DNA from: Streptomyces viridochromogenes DSM 40736
Lineage (GTDB): Bacteria > Actinomycetota > Actinomycetes > Streptomycetales > Streptomycetaceae
Length of the DNA: 64,000 nt
Direction: 5' to 3'
NCBI RefSeq assembly: GCF_000158955.1
Contig: NZ_GG657757.1
Span: 3,151,866-3,215,865 of the forward strand
Shown here: piece after piece, positions 41,244-50,559 of the stretch
Layout of the letters: every line of letters starts with the position of its first letter
How positions within the stretch are numbered: position 1 is the first letter of the stretch
Notes under the pieces: model-generated
Told to the model about the DNA's origin: nothing
Seen by the model: only the letters and a program-made list of their open reading frames with translations
Database searches by the model: none
Translations under genes and position numbers: made by a program

Positions 41244-41486
41244 TCAGAAGGGCATGCGGCCGCGGGTGCGGCGACCTGCCGAACCGCTGCGGCTCACCGC
41301 GCGGGAACTGGTGTGGAAGGGCTTGCTGAAGAGCCGGCCCAGTATTCCGGGCGCCTTGCCCCCGGCCCGCGCCCCGGCACCGAGCGTACGTTGCGTGCCG
41401 CGTTCGGGGTGGCGGGACAGGCGGGGGACGAGGAAGGCCAGGACGGCCAGGACCACACACACGGCGATGACCGCGACGACTACCAT
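41244..41486 (-). CDS. Small membrane protein with basic tail
   Basis: An 80-residue protein with one N-terminal membrane span (VVVAVIAVCVVLAVLAFLVP) and a basic, Ser/Gly/Arg-rich cytoplasmic tail (SRHPERGTQRTLGAGARAGG and SAGRRTRGRMPF). I recall similar small Streptomyces proteins grouped as DUF6411, but the function is unknown. The ATG at MVVVAVIAV follows GGGAGCC. It precedes ppk2 on the same strand by 35 bases, so co-transcription with ppk2 is likely. Confidence 0.75.
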   Translation of the reverse strand: MVVVAVIAVCVVLAVLAFLVPRLSRHPERGTQRTLGAGARAGGKAPGILGRLFSKPFHTSSRAVSRSGSAGRRTRGRMPF

Positions 41487-41593
41487 GATCGGCTCCCTTC
41501 GCTGGTGGACTGAAGCACAGGTGCCCAGTCCTGCCGCGCCCATGTGAGGCGCGAGGAACCCGGCCCGGCCGGCTCGGCCGGACCGGCCGCCGC

Positions 41594-43279
41594 TCAGCCC
41601 AGGTGCGTCGGCGCGAACATCCGCAGCACGGCGGGGAGCAGGACCACGGAGGGCCCGGGTGTCTCCAGCGCCTTCGCGAGGTCCCGCTCCAGCGTCTCCG
41701 GGGTCGTCCGGACCCCGGGGACGCCGAAGGACTCCGCCAGTGCCACGTAGTCCGGCCGGGTCAGTTCCGTCGCGGTCGCCTCGCCGAACGCGTCGTTCAT
41801 GTACTCGCGCAGGATGCCGTAGCCGCCGTCGTCGACGATCAGCCAGGTGACGTTCAGGTCGTACTGGCGGGCAGTCGCCAGCTCGGCGATCGAGTACAGG
41901 GCGCCGCCGTCCCCGGAGACGGCGAGGACCGGCCGGGTCGGATCGGCCGCCGCGGCGCCGAGGGCCGCCGGGAAGGCGTAGCCGAGGCCGCCCGCGCCCT
42001 GCGCGGAGTGCATGTGGTTGGGGCCCTTGGCGTCGAAGGCCGACCAGGCCCAGTAGGCGAGGATCGTCATGTCCCAGAAGGACGGGGAGTCGGCGGGCAG
42101 CGCCCCGCGCACGGACGCCAGGACGTCCTGCTCCAGGGTGAGTTCCTGGGCGGCGATGCGCTCGGTGACCTTGGCGAGCACCTCCAGGACGCGCTCCGGA
42201 GCCGCCGGGTCCTGTCGTTCGGACACCGTCTCCAGCAGCGCCTGCAACGCGAGCCGGGCGTCGGCGTGGATGCCCAGCGCCGGGTGGTTGGACTCCAGTT
42301 TGCCGAGGTCCGCCTCGATCTGGACGACCCGGCCGCGCGGCTTGAACGTGTGGTAGTTCGAGGAGAGTTCACCGAGTCCCGAGCCGACCACCAGGAGGAC
42401 GTCCGCGTCCTCCAGGAAGTCCGTGGTGTGCCGGTCCTCGATCCAGGACTGGAGCGACAGCGGGTGCTTCCAGGGGAAGGCGCCCTTGCCGCCGGGGGTC
42501 GTGACGACCGGGGCCGCGAGCAGCTCCGCCAGCTGCCTCAGCTTGCCCGAGGCGTCCGCCCGTACCACTCCGCCGCCCGCGATGATCGCCGGGCGTTCGG
42601 CATGAGACAGCAAGTGGGCGGCCAGGGCGGTCAGTTCGGGGCGCGGCGGCAGCTCCTCGGGGAAGGCGTCGCCGCCGGTCACGACCGGGATCGCCGTCGG
42701 CGCGAGCAGCACGTCCTGCGGGATCTCGACCCACACCGGGCCGTGCGGGGCGGTCAGTGCCGACTTCCAGGCCGCCTCGATCGCGGAGGGGATCTGCGAC
42801 TGGGTGCGGACGGTGTGGACCGACTTCACCACGCCCCGGAACGAGGCCGCCTGGTCGGGCAGTTCGTGGAGGTAGCCGTGCCGGCCGCCGCCGAGCCCCG
42901 CCGTCGGGATCTGGCTGCTGATCGCCAGCACGGGCGCGGAGGCGGCCGCCGCCTCCTGGAGAGCGGCCAGGGAGGTCAGGGCGCCCGGCCCGGTCGACAG
43001 CAGCAGGGGCGCGGCCTCGCCGGTGATCCGGCCGTAGGCGTCCGCCGCGAACCCGGCGTTGTTCTCCACCCGCAGGCCGACGTACCTCAGGGCCGAGCGG
43101 CGCAGGGCGTCGAACATGCCGAGCGCGTGCTGGCCGGGCAGACCGAAGACGGTCGTGGCGCCCAGCCCGGCCAGCGTCTCCACGACCAGGTCCCCGCCGC
43201 TCCGGCCGGGTGGAGGGTTGAGGGCGGCCTCCGTCTGGGCGGGCGTCGGGCGGAGTACCAGGTCGTGGTCGTGAGTCAC
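41594..43279 (-). CDS. Thiamine diphosphate-dependent enzyme (acetolactate synthase-like; AruI candidate)
   Basis: A 561-residue ThDP enzyme of the acetolactate synthase/decarboxylase fold. The N-terminal domain has [14 protein letters not shown] near residue 47 and the cofactor-activating Glu in [15 protein letters not shown] near 72. The C-terminal domain has the ThDP motif [15 protein letters not shown] near 455 to [13 protein letters not shown] near 485. No ALS regulatory partner is present. Its start overlaps the ureohydrolase stop (GTGA). In Pseudomonas a similar enzyme, AruI, decarboxylates 2-ketoarginine to 4-guanidinobutyraldehyde, which leads to the ureohydrolase substrate; the same role is a reasonable guess here, not proof. 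Confidence 0.88.
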   Translation of the reverse strand: MTHDHDLVLRPTPAQTEAALNPPPGRSGGDLVVETLAGLGATTVFGLPGQHALGMFDALRRSALRYVGLRVENNAGFAADAYGRITGEAAPLLLSTGPGALTSLAALQEAAAASAPVLAISSQIPTAGLGGGRHGYLHELPDQAASFRGVVKSVHTVRTQSQIPSAIEAAWKSALTAPHGPVWVEIPQDVLLAPTAIPVVTGGDAFPEELPPRPELTALAAHLLSHAERPAIIAGGGVVRADASGKLRQLAELLAAPVVTTPGGKGAFPWKHPLSLQSWIEDRHTTDFLEDADVLLVVGSGLGELSSNYHTFKPRGRVVQIEADLGKLESNHPALGIHADARLALQALLETVSERQDPAAPERVLEVLAKVTERIAAQELTLEQDVLASVRGALPADSPSFWDMTILAYWAWSAFDAKGPNHMHSAQGAGGLGYAFPAALGAAAADPTRPVLAVSGDGGALYSIAELATARQYDLNVTWLIVDDGGYGILREYMNDAFGEATATELTRPDYVALAESFGVPGVRTTPETLERDLAKALETPGPSVVLLPAVLRMFAPTHLG

Positions 43280-44259
43280 TTCGCTTCCGAGTCCTTCCGG
43301 GCCGCGGCGATCTGGCGCGACATGATCGTGGTCAGTTCGTACGCGGTGTGGGAGGCCGCCACCGACGTGATCTCCGCGTGGTCGTACGCGGGGGCCACCT
43401 CGACGACGTCGGCCGACACCAGGTTGCAGGATGCCAGGCCGCGCAGGATCTCCAGCAGCTCGCGCGAGGTCATGCCACCGGCCTCGGGCGTGCCGGTGCC
43501 GGGCGCGTGGGCCGGGTCGAGGCAGTCGATGTCGATGGAGATGTACAGCGGGCGGTCGCCGATGCGCTGGCGGAGCTGGTCGGCGACCTCGTCGGCGCCG
43601 CGCCGGTAGACGTCGGCCGAGGTGACGATGCCGAAGCCCATCTTCTCGTCGTCGGTGAGGTCCTGCTTGCCGTAGAGCGGGCCGCGGGTGCCGACGTGGG
43701 ACAGGGCGGAGGTGTCGAGGATGCCCTCCTCCACCGCGCGGCGGAACGGGGTGCCGTGCGTGTACTCGGCGCCGAAGTAGGTGTCCCAGGTGTCGAGGTG
43801 GGCGTCGAAGTGGAGCAGGGCCACCGGGCCGTGCTTCTTCGCCACCGACCGCAGCAGGGGCAGCGCGATGGTGTGGTCGCCGCCGAGGGTCATCAGCCGG
43901 GCGCCGGTGCCGAGCAGGTCGTCCGCGGCGGCCTCGACGGTCTCGACGGCCTCGTTGATGTTGAACGGGTTGACGGCGATGTCGCCGCCGTCCGCGACCT
44001 GGGCGAGGGCGAACGGGGAGGCGTCCTGCGCCGGGTTGTACGGGCGCAGCAGCCGGGACGCCTCGCGGATCGCGTTGCCGCCGAAGCGGGCGCCCGGCCG
44101 GTACGAGACACCCGAGTCGAACGGCACGCCGACCACGGCGACATCGGCCCGTCCGCCGACCTCGTCGAGCCGGGGAAGCCGGGCGAAGGTCGCGGGTCCG
44201 GCGTACCGAGGGACGCGGGAGGAGTCGACGGGCCCGCGGGGAGTCTCGTTGCTGCTCAT
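43276..44259 (-). CDS. speB: Ureohydrolase (agmatinase/guanidinobutyrase type)
   Basis: A 327-residue binuclear manganese hydrolase of the arginase family. Metal ligands are seen in [12 protein letters not shown] near residue 125, [14 protein letters not shown] near 148, and [19 protein letters not shown] near 233. GTPE and the TSRELLEIL region are shared by agmatinases and 4-guanidinobutyrases; the sequence alone does not settle which guanidino compound is cut. Products would be urea and an amine or amino acid. It is flanked by a symporter and a ThDP enzyme on the same strand and controlled presumably by the divergent PucR protein. The symbol follows common annotation and does not imply proven agmatine use. 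Confidence 0.88.
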   Translation of the reverse strand: MSSNETPRGPVDSSRVPRYAGPATFARLPRLDEVGGRADVAVVGVPFDSGVSYRPGARFGGNAIREASRLLRPYNPAQDASPFALAQVADGGDIAVNPFNINEAVETVEAAADDLLGTGARLMTLGGDHTIALPLLRSVAKKHGPVALLHFDAHLDTWDTYFGAEYTHGTPFRRAVEEGILDTSALSHVGTRGPLYGKQDLTDDEKMGFGIVTSADVYRRGADEVADQLRQRIGDRPLYISIDIDCLDPAHAPGTGTPEAGGMTSRELLEILRGLASCNLVSADVVEVAPAYDHAEITSVAASHTAYELTTIMSRQIAAARKDSEAK

Positions 44260-44315
44260 GAAGAAATGCCTTCTTTCCTACGCTTCATCGCGTATGTACT
44301 GCTTGCCTTATGACC

Positions 44316-45797
44316 TTACCGGGGAGCCGCGGCCGGTTCGGACGCGAGTTCGGACTCGGGTCCGGGTGCCCGTCCCGCGAGCCGCTCGCGCCAGGCGGCG
44401 AGGACGGCGGCGTCGGTGGCGGGGGTGGCCAGGGAGACGACCAGATAGGCGGCGAGCGAGGCCAGCAGCCCGTAGTAGACGGGCTCGTTGGCGAGGATGC
44501 CGTACGTCGCCATCAGGACGATGACCGCGAGCCCGCCGACCACGACGGAGGCGAGGGCGCCGTAGACCGTGCCCCGCTTCCACAGCAGCCCGCCGAGGAT
44601 CGGCACGAGCAGTCCGCCGACGAGGAGGTTGTAGGCGACGGTCAGTGCCTCCACGACGTTGTCGATCGCGATGGCCGTGCAGATGACCGCGAGGCCCATG
44701 ATCAGGATGAAGAGACGGTTGCCCTTCACCTCGTCGTGCTCCTCCTGGCCTTCGGCCGGCGCCTTGACGATCCCCCGCAGCCGGGACCAGATGTCGTTGT
44801 TGGCGACGGTGGCACAGGCGATCAGCGCGCCGGAGGACGTCGACATCACGGCGGCGAGGGCGGCGGCCAGCACCAAGCCGCGCACACCGACGGGCAGTTC
44901 CTCCTTCACGATGGTCGCGAAGGCGTCGTCCGGGCTGCCGAGCTTCGGGTACAGCACCTTGGCCGCCGTGCCGATGACGGCACCGGCGAGGGCGTACGCG
45001 AGGCAGTAGGTGCCGGCGACGGTCCCGCCCCACTTGGCGGTGGTGTCGCTGCGGGCGGTGAACACGCGCTGCCAGATGTCCTGCCCGATGAGCATGCCGA
45101 AGGTGTAGATCAGCACGTAGGTGAAGATCGTCTCGCCGCCGATGCCCAGCGGGTCGAAGTACTCGGTGGGCAGCTGGGCCTTCATCTCGCTGAACCCGCC
45201 CGCCTTCACGACGGCGATCGGCAGCAGCAGGAGCAGCACGCCGATGGTCTTCACGACGAACTGCACCATGTCCGTCAGGGTGATCGACCACATCCCGCCG
45301 AGGGTGGAGTACGCGACGACGATCGAGCCGCCGAGGACGATCGCGAGCGTGCGGTTCATGTCGAACAGGACGTCGAAGATCGTGGCGTACGCGATGGTCG
45401 AGGTCACCGCGAGCATCAGGGTGTACGCCCACATGACGAGACCGGAGATGACTCCGGCCCGGCCGCCGTAGCGCAGGTCGAGCATCTCGGAGACGGTGTA
45501 GACCTTCAGCCGGGCGATGCGGGCGGAGAAGAAGACGGACAGGGCGAGCAGGCCGAGGCCGATGGTGAAGACCATCCAGGCACCGGACAGGCCGTACTGG
45601 TAGCCCAGCCCCACACCGCCGATGGTGGAGGCGCCGCCGAGGACGATCGCCGCCATGGTGCCGGAGTACATGGCCGGGCCGAGGCGGCGGCCGGCCACGA
45701 GGAACTCGCTCTTGGAGCGGGCGCGGCGCATGCCCCACCAGCCCATGGCCAGCATTCCGGCCAGATAGGCGACGATCACGAGATAGTCGACGGCCAT
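44316..45797 (-). CDS. Sodium:solute symporter
   Basis: A 493-residue membrane carrier of the SSS family with about 13 spans. Family features include FLVAGRRLGPAMYSGTMAA near residue 32, GGASTIGGVGLGYQYGLSGAW near 53, GGMWSITLTDMVQF near 165, and ALAAVMSTSSGALIACATVANNDIW near 305, where Ser residues form the sodium site. The substrate is likely an amino acid derivative, polyamine or guanidino compound given the ureohydrolase 57 bases downstream. AAGGAGGTCCTC before the ATG decides the start; the frame is open for about 950 more codons upstream antisense to other genes and should not be joined. It is divergent from the PucR gene. Confidence 0.92.
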   Translation of the reverse strand: MAVDYLVIVAYLAGMLAMGWWGMRRARSKSEFLVAGRRLGPAMYSGTMAAIVLGGASTIGGVGLGYQYGLSGAWMVFTIGLGLLALSVFFSARIARLKVYTVSEMLDLRYGGRAGVISGLVMWAYTLMLAVTSTIAYATIFDVLFDMNRTLAIVLGGSIVVAYSTLGGMWSITLTDMVQFVVKTIGVLLLLLPIAVVKAGGFSEMKAQLPTEYFDPLGIGGETIFTYVLIYTFGMLIGQDIWQRVFTARSDTTAKWGGTVAGTYCLAYALAGAVIGTAAKVLYPKLGSPDDAFATIVKEELPVGVRGLVLAAALAAVMSTSSGALIACATVANNDIWSRLRGIVKAPAEGQEEHDEVKGNRLFILIMGLAVICTAIAIDNVVEALTVAYNLLVGGLLVPILGGLLWKRGTVYGALASVVVGGLAVIVLMATYGILANEPVYYGLLASLAAYLVVSLATPATDAAVLAAWRERLAGRAPGPESELASEPAAAPR

Positions 45798-45929
45798 GAG
45801 GACCTCCTTCGCACACGCTGAGTGGCGGGAGACGAGGTTGACGAGCACTGACACTAGGTGGCCGGAAAGCGACTGCGAAGTGTACGTTTCATCCATTCGA
45901 GCCGGTGCCGGGTGGAGGGAACGCACATC

Positions 45930-47450
45930 ATGCCGGACCCCGCTGTCCCGCCCACGCCCCCTGTACGGCTCTCCGCCCTGCTGGCCCGCGAGGACCTGGC
46001 CCTGCGCCGGATCGCCGGCCCGGACGACCCCGCCGCCGTCGTCCACTGGGTGCACACCTCGGAGATGGCGGATCCGTATCCGTATCTGCTGGGCGGGGAG
46101 CTGCTGCTCACGGCGGGCGTGCACATCCCGGACGCGGCGGGGTCGGATGGGGGTCCCCCCTGCTCGAGCGAAGCCGAGAGCTTGGGGGACTACTTCGACG
46201 ACTACGTGGCCAGGATCGTCGCCGCGGGCGGTGCGGCCCTCGGCTTCGGTGTGGCGCCGGTGCACGACACGGTGCCGAGGGCACTGGTCGCGGCCTGCGA
46301 GACCCACGGTCTGCCGCTGCTCGAGGTGCCGCCGCAGACCACCTTCTCGGGCGTGGCCCGCGCGGTCTGGCAGCTGATGGCCCAAGCCCGCCTGGCGGAA
46401 CTCCGCCGCGTCACGGAGGCCCAGCGGAGCCTCACCGCCGCCGCCTCCCGCCCCGACCCGGTCCCGTCGGTCCTCCGGCAGCTCGCCCAGCGCCTCGGCG
46501 GCCGGGCGGTGCTGTACGGGCCGGAGGGGGCGGAGATCGCGGGTGCGGGCCGGAACCCCGGGGAGGAGGCGAGCTCGGCACTGGCGGGGCTGGCCGGGGT
46601 GGTGCGGCCGACGGGCGACGGGCCCGCGGGGCCTCCCCACCCGACCTCCGCCACCGACACCGTCGCCGGCACCCATCTCGCCGCCTACGCCCTCGGCGCC
46701 GGGCACGGCTTCGTGCTCGGGGTCGCCACCCCGGAGCGCGCGCCGGGGGACCACACCGTCGCCTCCGTCGCGGCCGTGCTGCTCTCCCTCCTCACCGGCG
46801 AGCAGCAGAGCGGCACCGGCACCGCCCGTTCCTCCGCGCTCGTGCGGCTGCTGCTCGGGGCTCCGCCCGAGGAGGTCGCGCCGCTGCTCGGCGGCCGGCG
46901 GTGGGTCGTGGTGCACGCCCGGCCCGACGGGCAGGGCCCCGCGGACGCCGTCGCGGCCTCCGCGCTGGGCGCCGCGCTCGGCTCCGCCCTGGTCGACCCG
47001 GCGGGCGACGTCGTACGGGTCCTGGTCCCGGCCGAGCGGGCACCGGCCCCGCTGCCCGGCTGGACCCTGGGCGTCAGCGCAGCCGCGGCCCCGGAGGACT
47101 GGCCCGCCGCCGACACCCAGGCGGCCCGCGCCCTGGCCCGGGCCCGCGCGACCCGGACCCCGCTGCTGCGGCACGGCCCGCGCCCCGCCCTGGCCGACCT
47201 GGTCCCGCCCGGCGAGGCGGCGGCCCACGCCCGCGCGCTCCTCTCCCCCGTCACGGCACACCCCGCGCTCACCGAGACCCTGCGCACCTGGCTGTCCCTG
47301 CACGGCAGTTGGGACCGCACGGCCGTCGCCCTGTCCGTGCACCGCAACACGGTGCGGCAGCGCATCACCCGGTGCGCGACGCTGCTGGAGACGGACCTGG
47401 AGGACCCGGACGTCCGCATGGAACTCTGGTTCGCGCTGCGGCACATCTGA
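45930..47450 (+). CDS. PucR-family transcriptional regulator
   Basis: A 506-residue regulator. The N-terminal PucR domain includes LLGGELLLTAGVHIPDA near residue 52 and GFGVAPVHDTVPRALVAACE near 105. The C-terminal HTH_30 is clear (LTETLRTWLSLHGSWDRTAVAL, then SVHRNTVRQRITRCATLLETDLEDPDVR near 465-495). GGAGGGA precedes the ATG. PucR proteins usually activate purine, amino-acid or amine catabolism; the divergent symporter/ureohydrolase/ThDP operon is its likely target. Residues 73-87 (DGGPPCSSEAESLGD) are encoded by a palindromic dispersed repeat and look like an insertion in the N-terminal domain. Confidence 0.92.
   Translation: MPDPAVPPTPPVRLSALLAREDLALRRIAGPDDPAAVVHWVHTSEMADPYPYLLGGELLLTAGVHIPDAAGSDGGPPCSSEAESLGDYFDDYVARIVAAGGAALGFGVAPVHDTVPRALVAACETHGLPLLEVPPQTTFSGVARAVWQLMAQARLAELRRVTEAQRSLTAAASRPDPVPSVLRQLAQRLGGRAVLYGPEGAEIAGAGRNPGEEASSALAGLAGVVRPTGDGPAGPPHPTSATDTVAGTHLAAYALGAGHGFVLGVATPERAPGDHTVASVAAVLLSLLTGEQQSGTGTARSSALVRLLLGAPPEEVAPLLGGRRWVVVHARPDGQGPADAVAASALGAALGSALVDPAGDVVRVLVPAERAPAPLPGWTLGVSAAAAPEDWPAADTQAARALARARATRTPLLRHGPRPALADLVPPGEAAAHARALLSPVTAHPALTETLRTWLSLHGSWDRTAVALSVHRNTVRQRITRCATLLETDLEDPDVRMELWFALRHI
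46148..46189 (+). repeat. Dispersed palindromic repeat inside the PucR gene
   Basis: A 42-base element with end arms TCCCCC and GGGGGA and a centre CTGCTCGAGCGAAGCCGAGA, as in a well-known intergenic repeat of Streptomyces. Its length is a multiple of three and it keeps the frame, adding about 14 residues. The neighbouring protein sequence (HIPDAAGS before, YFDDYVARI after) looks like normal PucR on each side. Confidence 0.75.
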
Positions 47451-47530
47451 GTATGTGAGCGGCATCCTTCTGAGTACGTGACGCACATCCCAGGGTCCGA
47501 TACGCCAGGGACTCCCACAGGGGGCTGCCT

Positions 47531-47536
47531 CACAAT
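47531..47536 (+). promoter_or_regulatory. Putative -10 box for leaderless phosphatase mRNA
   Basis: CACAAT, then GGGTGGC, then ATG. There is no Shine-Dalgarno at a usual distance. Confidence 0.4.
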
Positions 47537-47543
47537 GGGTGGC

Positions 47544-48332
47544 ATGCCGATACCCGGGACACCCAGCCGCGCCGAACTCGTCGACCACCTCGTCAGGACG
47601 CGCATCGCGGGCGACGTCGCCACCCCCCGCGAGAACAACCTCTCCCACTACCGCAAGCTGGCGAACGGCGACCGCCACTACTGGCTGGGACTGGAACTCG
47701 GCGACCGCTGGAGCGACGAGCAGGACGTCCTCGCGGTGATGGCGGAACGGGTCGGCGTGAACGACGACCCCGAGCACCGGTACGGCCAGGACACCATCGA
47801 CCCCGAGCTGACGGTCGCGGCCCTGGACCGGCTCGCCGGGCGGCTGCGCAAGGCCGCCGACGGCGGGCAGCGGGTCCTCTTCGCCACCGGCCACCCCGGC
47901 GGCCTGCTCGACGTCCACCGCGCGACCGCGTCCGCGCTGCGCGCGGCGGGCTGCGAGATCGTCGTCATCCCGGACGGCCTGACGACGGACGAGGGCTATG
48001 TGATGCAGTTCGCGGACGTGGCGGTGCTGGAGCACGGCGCCACCTTGTGGCACACCCACTCGGGCGAACCGATGAAGGCCATCCTGACCGCCCTGGAGCG
48101 CGCGGGCCGCCCGCTGCCCGACCTGGTCGTCGCCGACCACGGCTGGGCGGGGTACGCGGGACAGCACGGCGTGGACTCCGTCGGCTACGCCGACTGCAAC
48201 GACCCGGCTCTCTTCGTCGCCGAGGCCGAGGGCACCGTGCAGGTGACGGTGCCCCTCGACGACCACGTCATCAGCCCGCGCCACTACGACCCGATGACGG
48301 CGTACCTGCTGGCGGAGGCGGGCCTGAGCTAG
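47544..48332 (+). CDS. Phosphatase-like protein (Streptomyces 'phosphatase' family)
   Basis: A 262-residue cytoplasmic protein that matches a conserved actinomycete family annotated as phosphatase (Pfam PF15698, by memory). Characteristic stretches are NNLSHYRKLANGDRHYWLG near residue 32, FATGHPGGLLDVHRATASAL near 115, EHGATLWHTHSGEPM near 165 and VVADHGWAGYAGQHG near 195, with His and Asp residues that could bind metal. The substrate is unknown. The start MPIPGTPSRAELV follows a -10-like box by seven bases; an ATG three codons earlier is possible. Its stop overlaps the convergent tesB stop by four bases. Confidence 0.75.
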   Translation: MPIPGTPSRAELVDHLVRTRIAGDVATPRENNLSHYRKLANGDRHYWLGLELGDRWSDEQDVLAVMAERVGVNDDPEHRYGQDTIDPELTVAALDRLAGRLRKAADGGQRVLFATGHPGGLLDVHRATASALRAAGCEIVVIPDGLTTDEGYVMQFADVAVLEHGATLWHTHSGEPMKAILTALERAGRPLPDLVVADHGWAGYAGQHGVDSVGYADCNDPALFVAEAEGTVQVTVPLDDHVISPRHYDPMTAYLLAEAGLS

Positions 48333-49210
48333 AGGGCGTCCGCGTCGCGCGGGACGCGGACCACGCCCTCCTGGATGACCGAGATGGCCAGCTGCCCGTC
48401 CTGCGTGTAGATCCGGGCCTGTCCCAGTCCCCGGCCGCCGTACGCGGACGGGGACTCCTGGTCGTAGAGCAGCCACTCGTCGGCGCGGAACGGCCGGTGG
48501 AACCACATGGCGTGGTCCAGGGAGGCCCCGACGACGTCCCCGACGGCCCAGCCGCCGCGTCCGTGCGCGAGCAGCACGGAGTCGAGCAGTGTCATGTCGG
48601 AGACGTAGGTGGCGAGGACGACGTGCAGCAGCGGGTCGTCGGCCAGCTTCCCGTTCGTGCGGAACCACACCTGGCTGTGCGGCTCGCGCGGCTCGCCGAA
48701 CTTCCCGTACGGCGGCTCGTCGACGTACCGCAGGTCGACGGCGGCCCGTGCCTCGATGAACCTCTCCACGACCACGGGGTCGAGATGGCCGTACCCGCGC
48801 AGCCGCTCCTCCCCGGTGGGCAGCGTGGCGGGATCGGGCGAGGCGGGCATCGGCGCCTGGTGGTCCAGCCCGTCCTCGTACGCCTGGAACGACGCCGAGA
48901 GGTGGAAGATCGGTTTGCCGTGCTGGACGGCGACCACCCGGCGGGTGGTGAAGGAGCGGCCGTCGCGGATCCGGTCCACGGTGTAGACGATGGGCGCGCC
49001 GGGATCACCGGGGCGCAGGAAGTACGCGTGGAGGGAGTGTGCGTGCCGGTCCGCGGGGACCGTCCGCCCGGCGGCGACGAGCGCCTGCGCCGCGACCTGC
49101 CCGCCGAAGACCCGTGGCACGACGGCGGACCGGGACCGGCCGCGGAATATGTCCTCCTCGATCTGCTCGAGGTCGAGCAGATCGAGGAGGTCCTGGAGTG
49201 CATTGCTCAT
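48329..49210 (-). CDS. tesB: Acyl-CoA thioesterase II
   Basis: A 293-residue double-hotdog thioesterase that cleaves acyl-CoA to free acid and CoA. The N-terminal hotdog has RVFGGQVAAQALVAAGRTV near residue 33 and HSLHAYFLRPGDP near 60. The active-site set of TesB is present: Asp in GASLDHAMWFHRP near 212, Ser in DQESPSAYGGRGL near 235, and Gln in ISVIQEGVVR near 280. The ATG of MSNALQDLL has TACAAC seven bases before it and no Shine-Dalgarno, so a leaderless mRNA is likely; an in-frame GTG/ATG upstream is less fitting. It lies just after the acyl-CoA dehydrogenase gene. Confidence 0.92.
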   Translation of the reverse strand: MSNALQDLLDLLDLEQIEEDIFRGRSRSAVVPRVFGGQVAAQALVAAGRTVPADRHAHSLHAYFLRPGDPGAPIVYTVDRIRDGRSFTTRRVVAVQHGKPIFHLSASFQAYEDGLDHQAPMPASPDPATLPTGEERLRGYGHLDPVVVERFIEARAAVDLRYVDEPPYGKFGEPREPHSQVWFRTNGKLADDPLLHVVLATYVSDMTLLDSVLLAHGRGGWAVGDVVGASLDHAMWFHRPFRADEWLLYDQESPSAYGGRGLGQARIYTQDGQLAISVIQEGVVRVPRDADAL

Positions 49211-49217
49211 GGCAACT

Positions 49218-49223
49218 GTTGTA
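49218..49223 (-). promoter_or_regulatory. Putative -10 box for leaderless tesB mRNA
   Basis: Minus-strand TACAAC, then AGTTGCC, then the tesB ATG, with no Shine-Dalgarno. Confidence 0.4.
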
Positions 49224-49245
49224 CCGGCCACTGACTGCGGTCGGA

Positions 49246-50403
49246 TTACAGCCCCATGTCCTTCGCGATGATCGACTTCATGATCTCGCTGGTGCCGCCG
49301 TAGATGCGGTTGACGCGGTTGTCCGCGTACAGGCGGGCGATCGGGTACTCGTTCATGTAGCCGTAGCCGCCGTGCAGCTGGAGGCAGCGGTCGATGACGC
49401 GGTGCGCGACCTCGGTGCAGAACAGCTTGGCGCTCGCGGCCTCGGCGGGGGTCAGCTCACCGGCGTCCAGGGCCTCGGTCGCGCGGTCGGCGACGGCCTC
49501 GGCGGCGTCCACCTCGGCCTGGCAGGCGGCCAGCTCGAACTTGGTGTTCTGGAAGTGGGAGACCGGCTTGCCGAAGACGGTGCGCTCCTGCACGTACTGC
49601 TTGGCGAACCGGACGGCGGCCTTGGCCTGGGCGTAGGCGCCGAAGGCGATGCCCCAGCGCTCGGAGGCCAGGTTGTGGCCGAGGTAGTAGAAGCCCTTGT
49701 TCTCCTCGCCGAGGAGGTCCTCGACGGGGACCTTCACGTCGACGAACGCGAGCTCGGCGGTGTCGGAGGTCTTCAGGCCGAGCTTGTCGAGCTTGCGGCC
49801 GACGGAGTAGCCCTCGGACTTGGTGTCGACGGCGAAGAGGGAGATGCCGTGGCGGCGGTCCTCGGCGGTCGGGGCGGCGGTCCGGGCGCAGACGATCACG
49901 CGGTCGGCGTGCACGCCGCCGGTGATGAAGGTCTTGGCGCCGTTGAGGACGTAGTGCGTCCCGTCCTCACTCAGCTTGGCGGTGCTCTTCATGCCCGCGA
50001 GGTCGGAACCGGTGCCCGGCTCCGTCATCGCGATGGCCCACATCTCCTCGCCGCTGACGAACTTCGGCAGGTAGCGCTTCTTCTGCTCGTCGGTGGCGAG
50101 CATCTTGATGTAGGGCAGGGCGAGCAGCACGTGCACGCCGGAGCCGCCGAACTGGACGCCGGCGCGGGCGGTCTCCTCGTACAGCACGGCCTCGAACTTG
50201 TGGCTCTCCAGTCCCGCGCCACCGAACTCCTCGGGGACGTTGATACCGAAGATGCCCAGCTCACCGAGCTTGTAGTAGAAGTCCCGGGGGGCCTGACCCG
50301 CTGCGAACCACTCGTCGTACACGGGTACGACCTCGGCCTCGATGAAGGCGCGGATGGTCTCCCGGAACGCCTCGTGATCCTCGTTGAACACCGTACGGCG
50401 CAC
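49246..50403 (-). CDS. Acyl-CoA dehydrogenase (long-chain/LCAD-like active site)
   Basis: A 385-residue FAD-dependent acyl-CoA dehydrogenase. FAD and substrate motifs are AMTEPGTGSDLAGMKSTA near residue 128, VLNGAKTFITGG near 155 and HGGYGYMNEYPIARLYAD near 345. The C-terminal base position reads YGGTSE rather than YEGT, while Glu is found in NLASERWG near 248, the arrangement of long-chain and isovaleryl-type enzymes. Chain-length preference cannot be fixed further. The gene is followed by tesB on the same strand and preceded by the frameshifted TetR gene with a repeat-filled spacer between. Confidence 0.92.
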   Translation of the reverse strand: MRRTVFNEDHEAFRETIRAFIEAEVVPVYDEWFAAGQAPRDFYYKLGELGIFGINVPEEFGGAGLESHKFEAVLYEETARAGVQFGGSGVHVLLALPYIKMLATDEQKKRYLPKFVSGEEMWAIAMTEPGTGSDLAGMKSTAKLSEDGTHYVLNGAKTFITGGVHADRVIVCARTAAPTAEDRRHGISLFAVDTKSEGYSVGRKLDKLGLKTSDTAELAFVDVKVPVEDLLGEENKGFYYLGHNLASERWGIAFGAYAQAKAAVRFAKQYVQERTVFGKPVSHFQNTKFELAACQAEVDAAEAVADRATEALDAGELTPAEAASAKLFCTEVAHRVIDRCLQLHGGYGYMNEYPIARLYADNRVNRIYGGTSEIMKSIIAKDMGL

Positions 50404-50559
50404 GCCGCCACCTCCACGGACCTCTGCTGTCTAAGCGCTTGCTCATATCAAGATACCGGCGAGTATCAACGACCGTCCAGGGTGGGGGTGGGGTAACGCT
50501 CGTCACGCTGGGGGACGGGGGTGGGCGCAGGGAAGACTGAGGGAGGGGCGCACGCCGGG

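Noticed and set aside
45798-48668. A continuous minus-strand open frame upstream of the symporter that would make a 1450-residue protein
   Set aside because: It is antisense to the PucR and phosphatase-like genes and begins in tesB; the symporter has its own strong ribosome site and start at 45797. The extension is low-complexity and fits no family.
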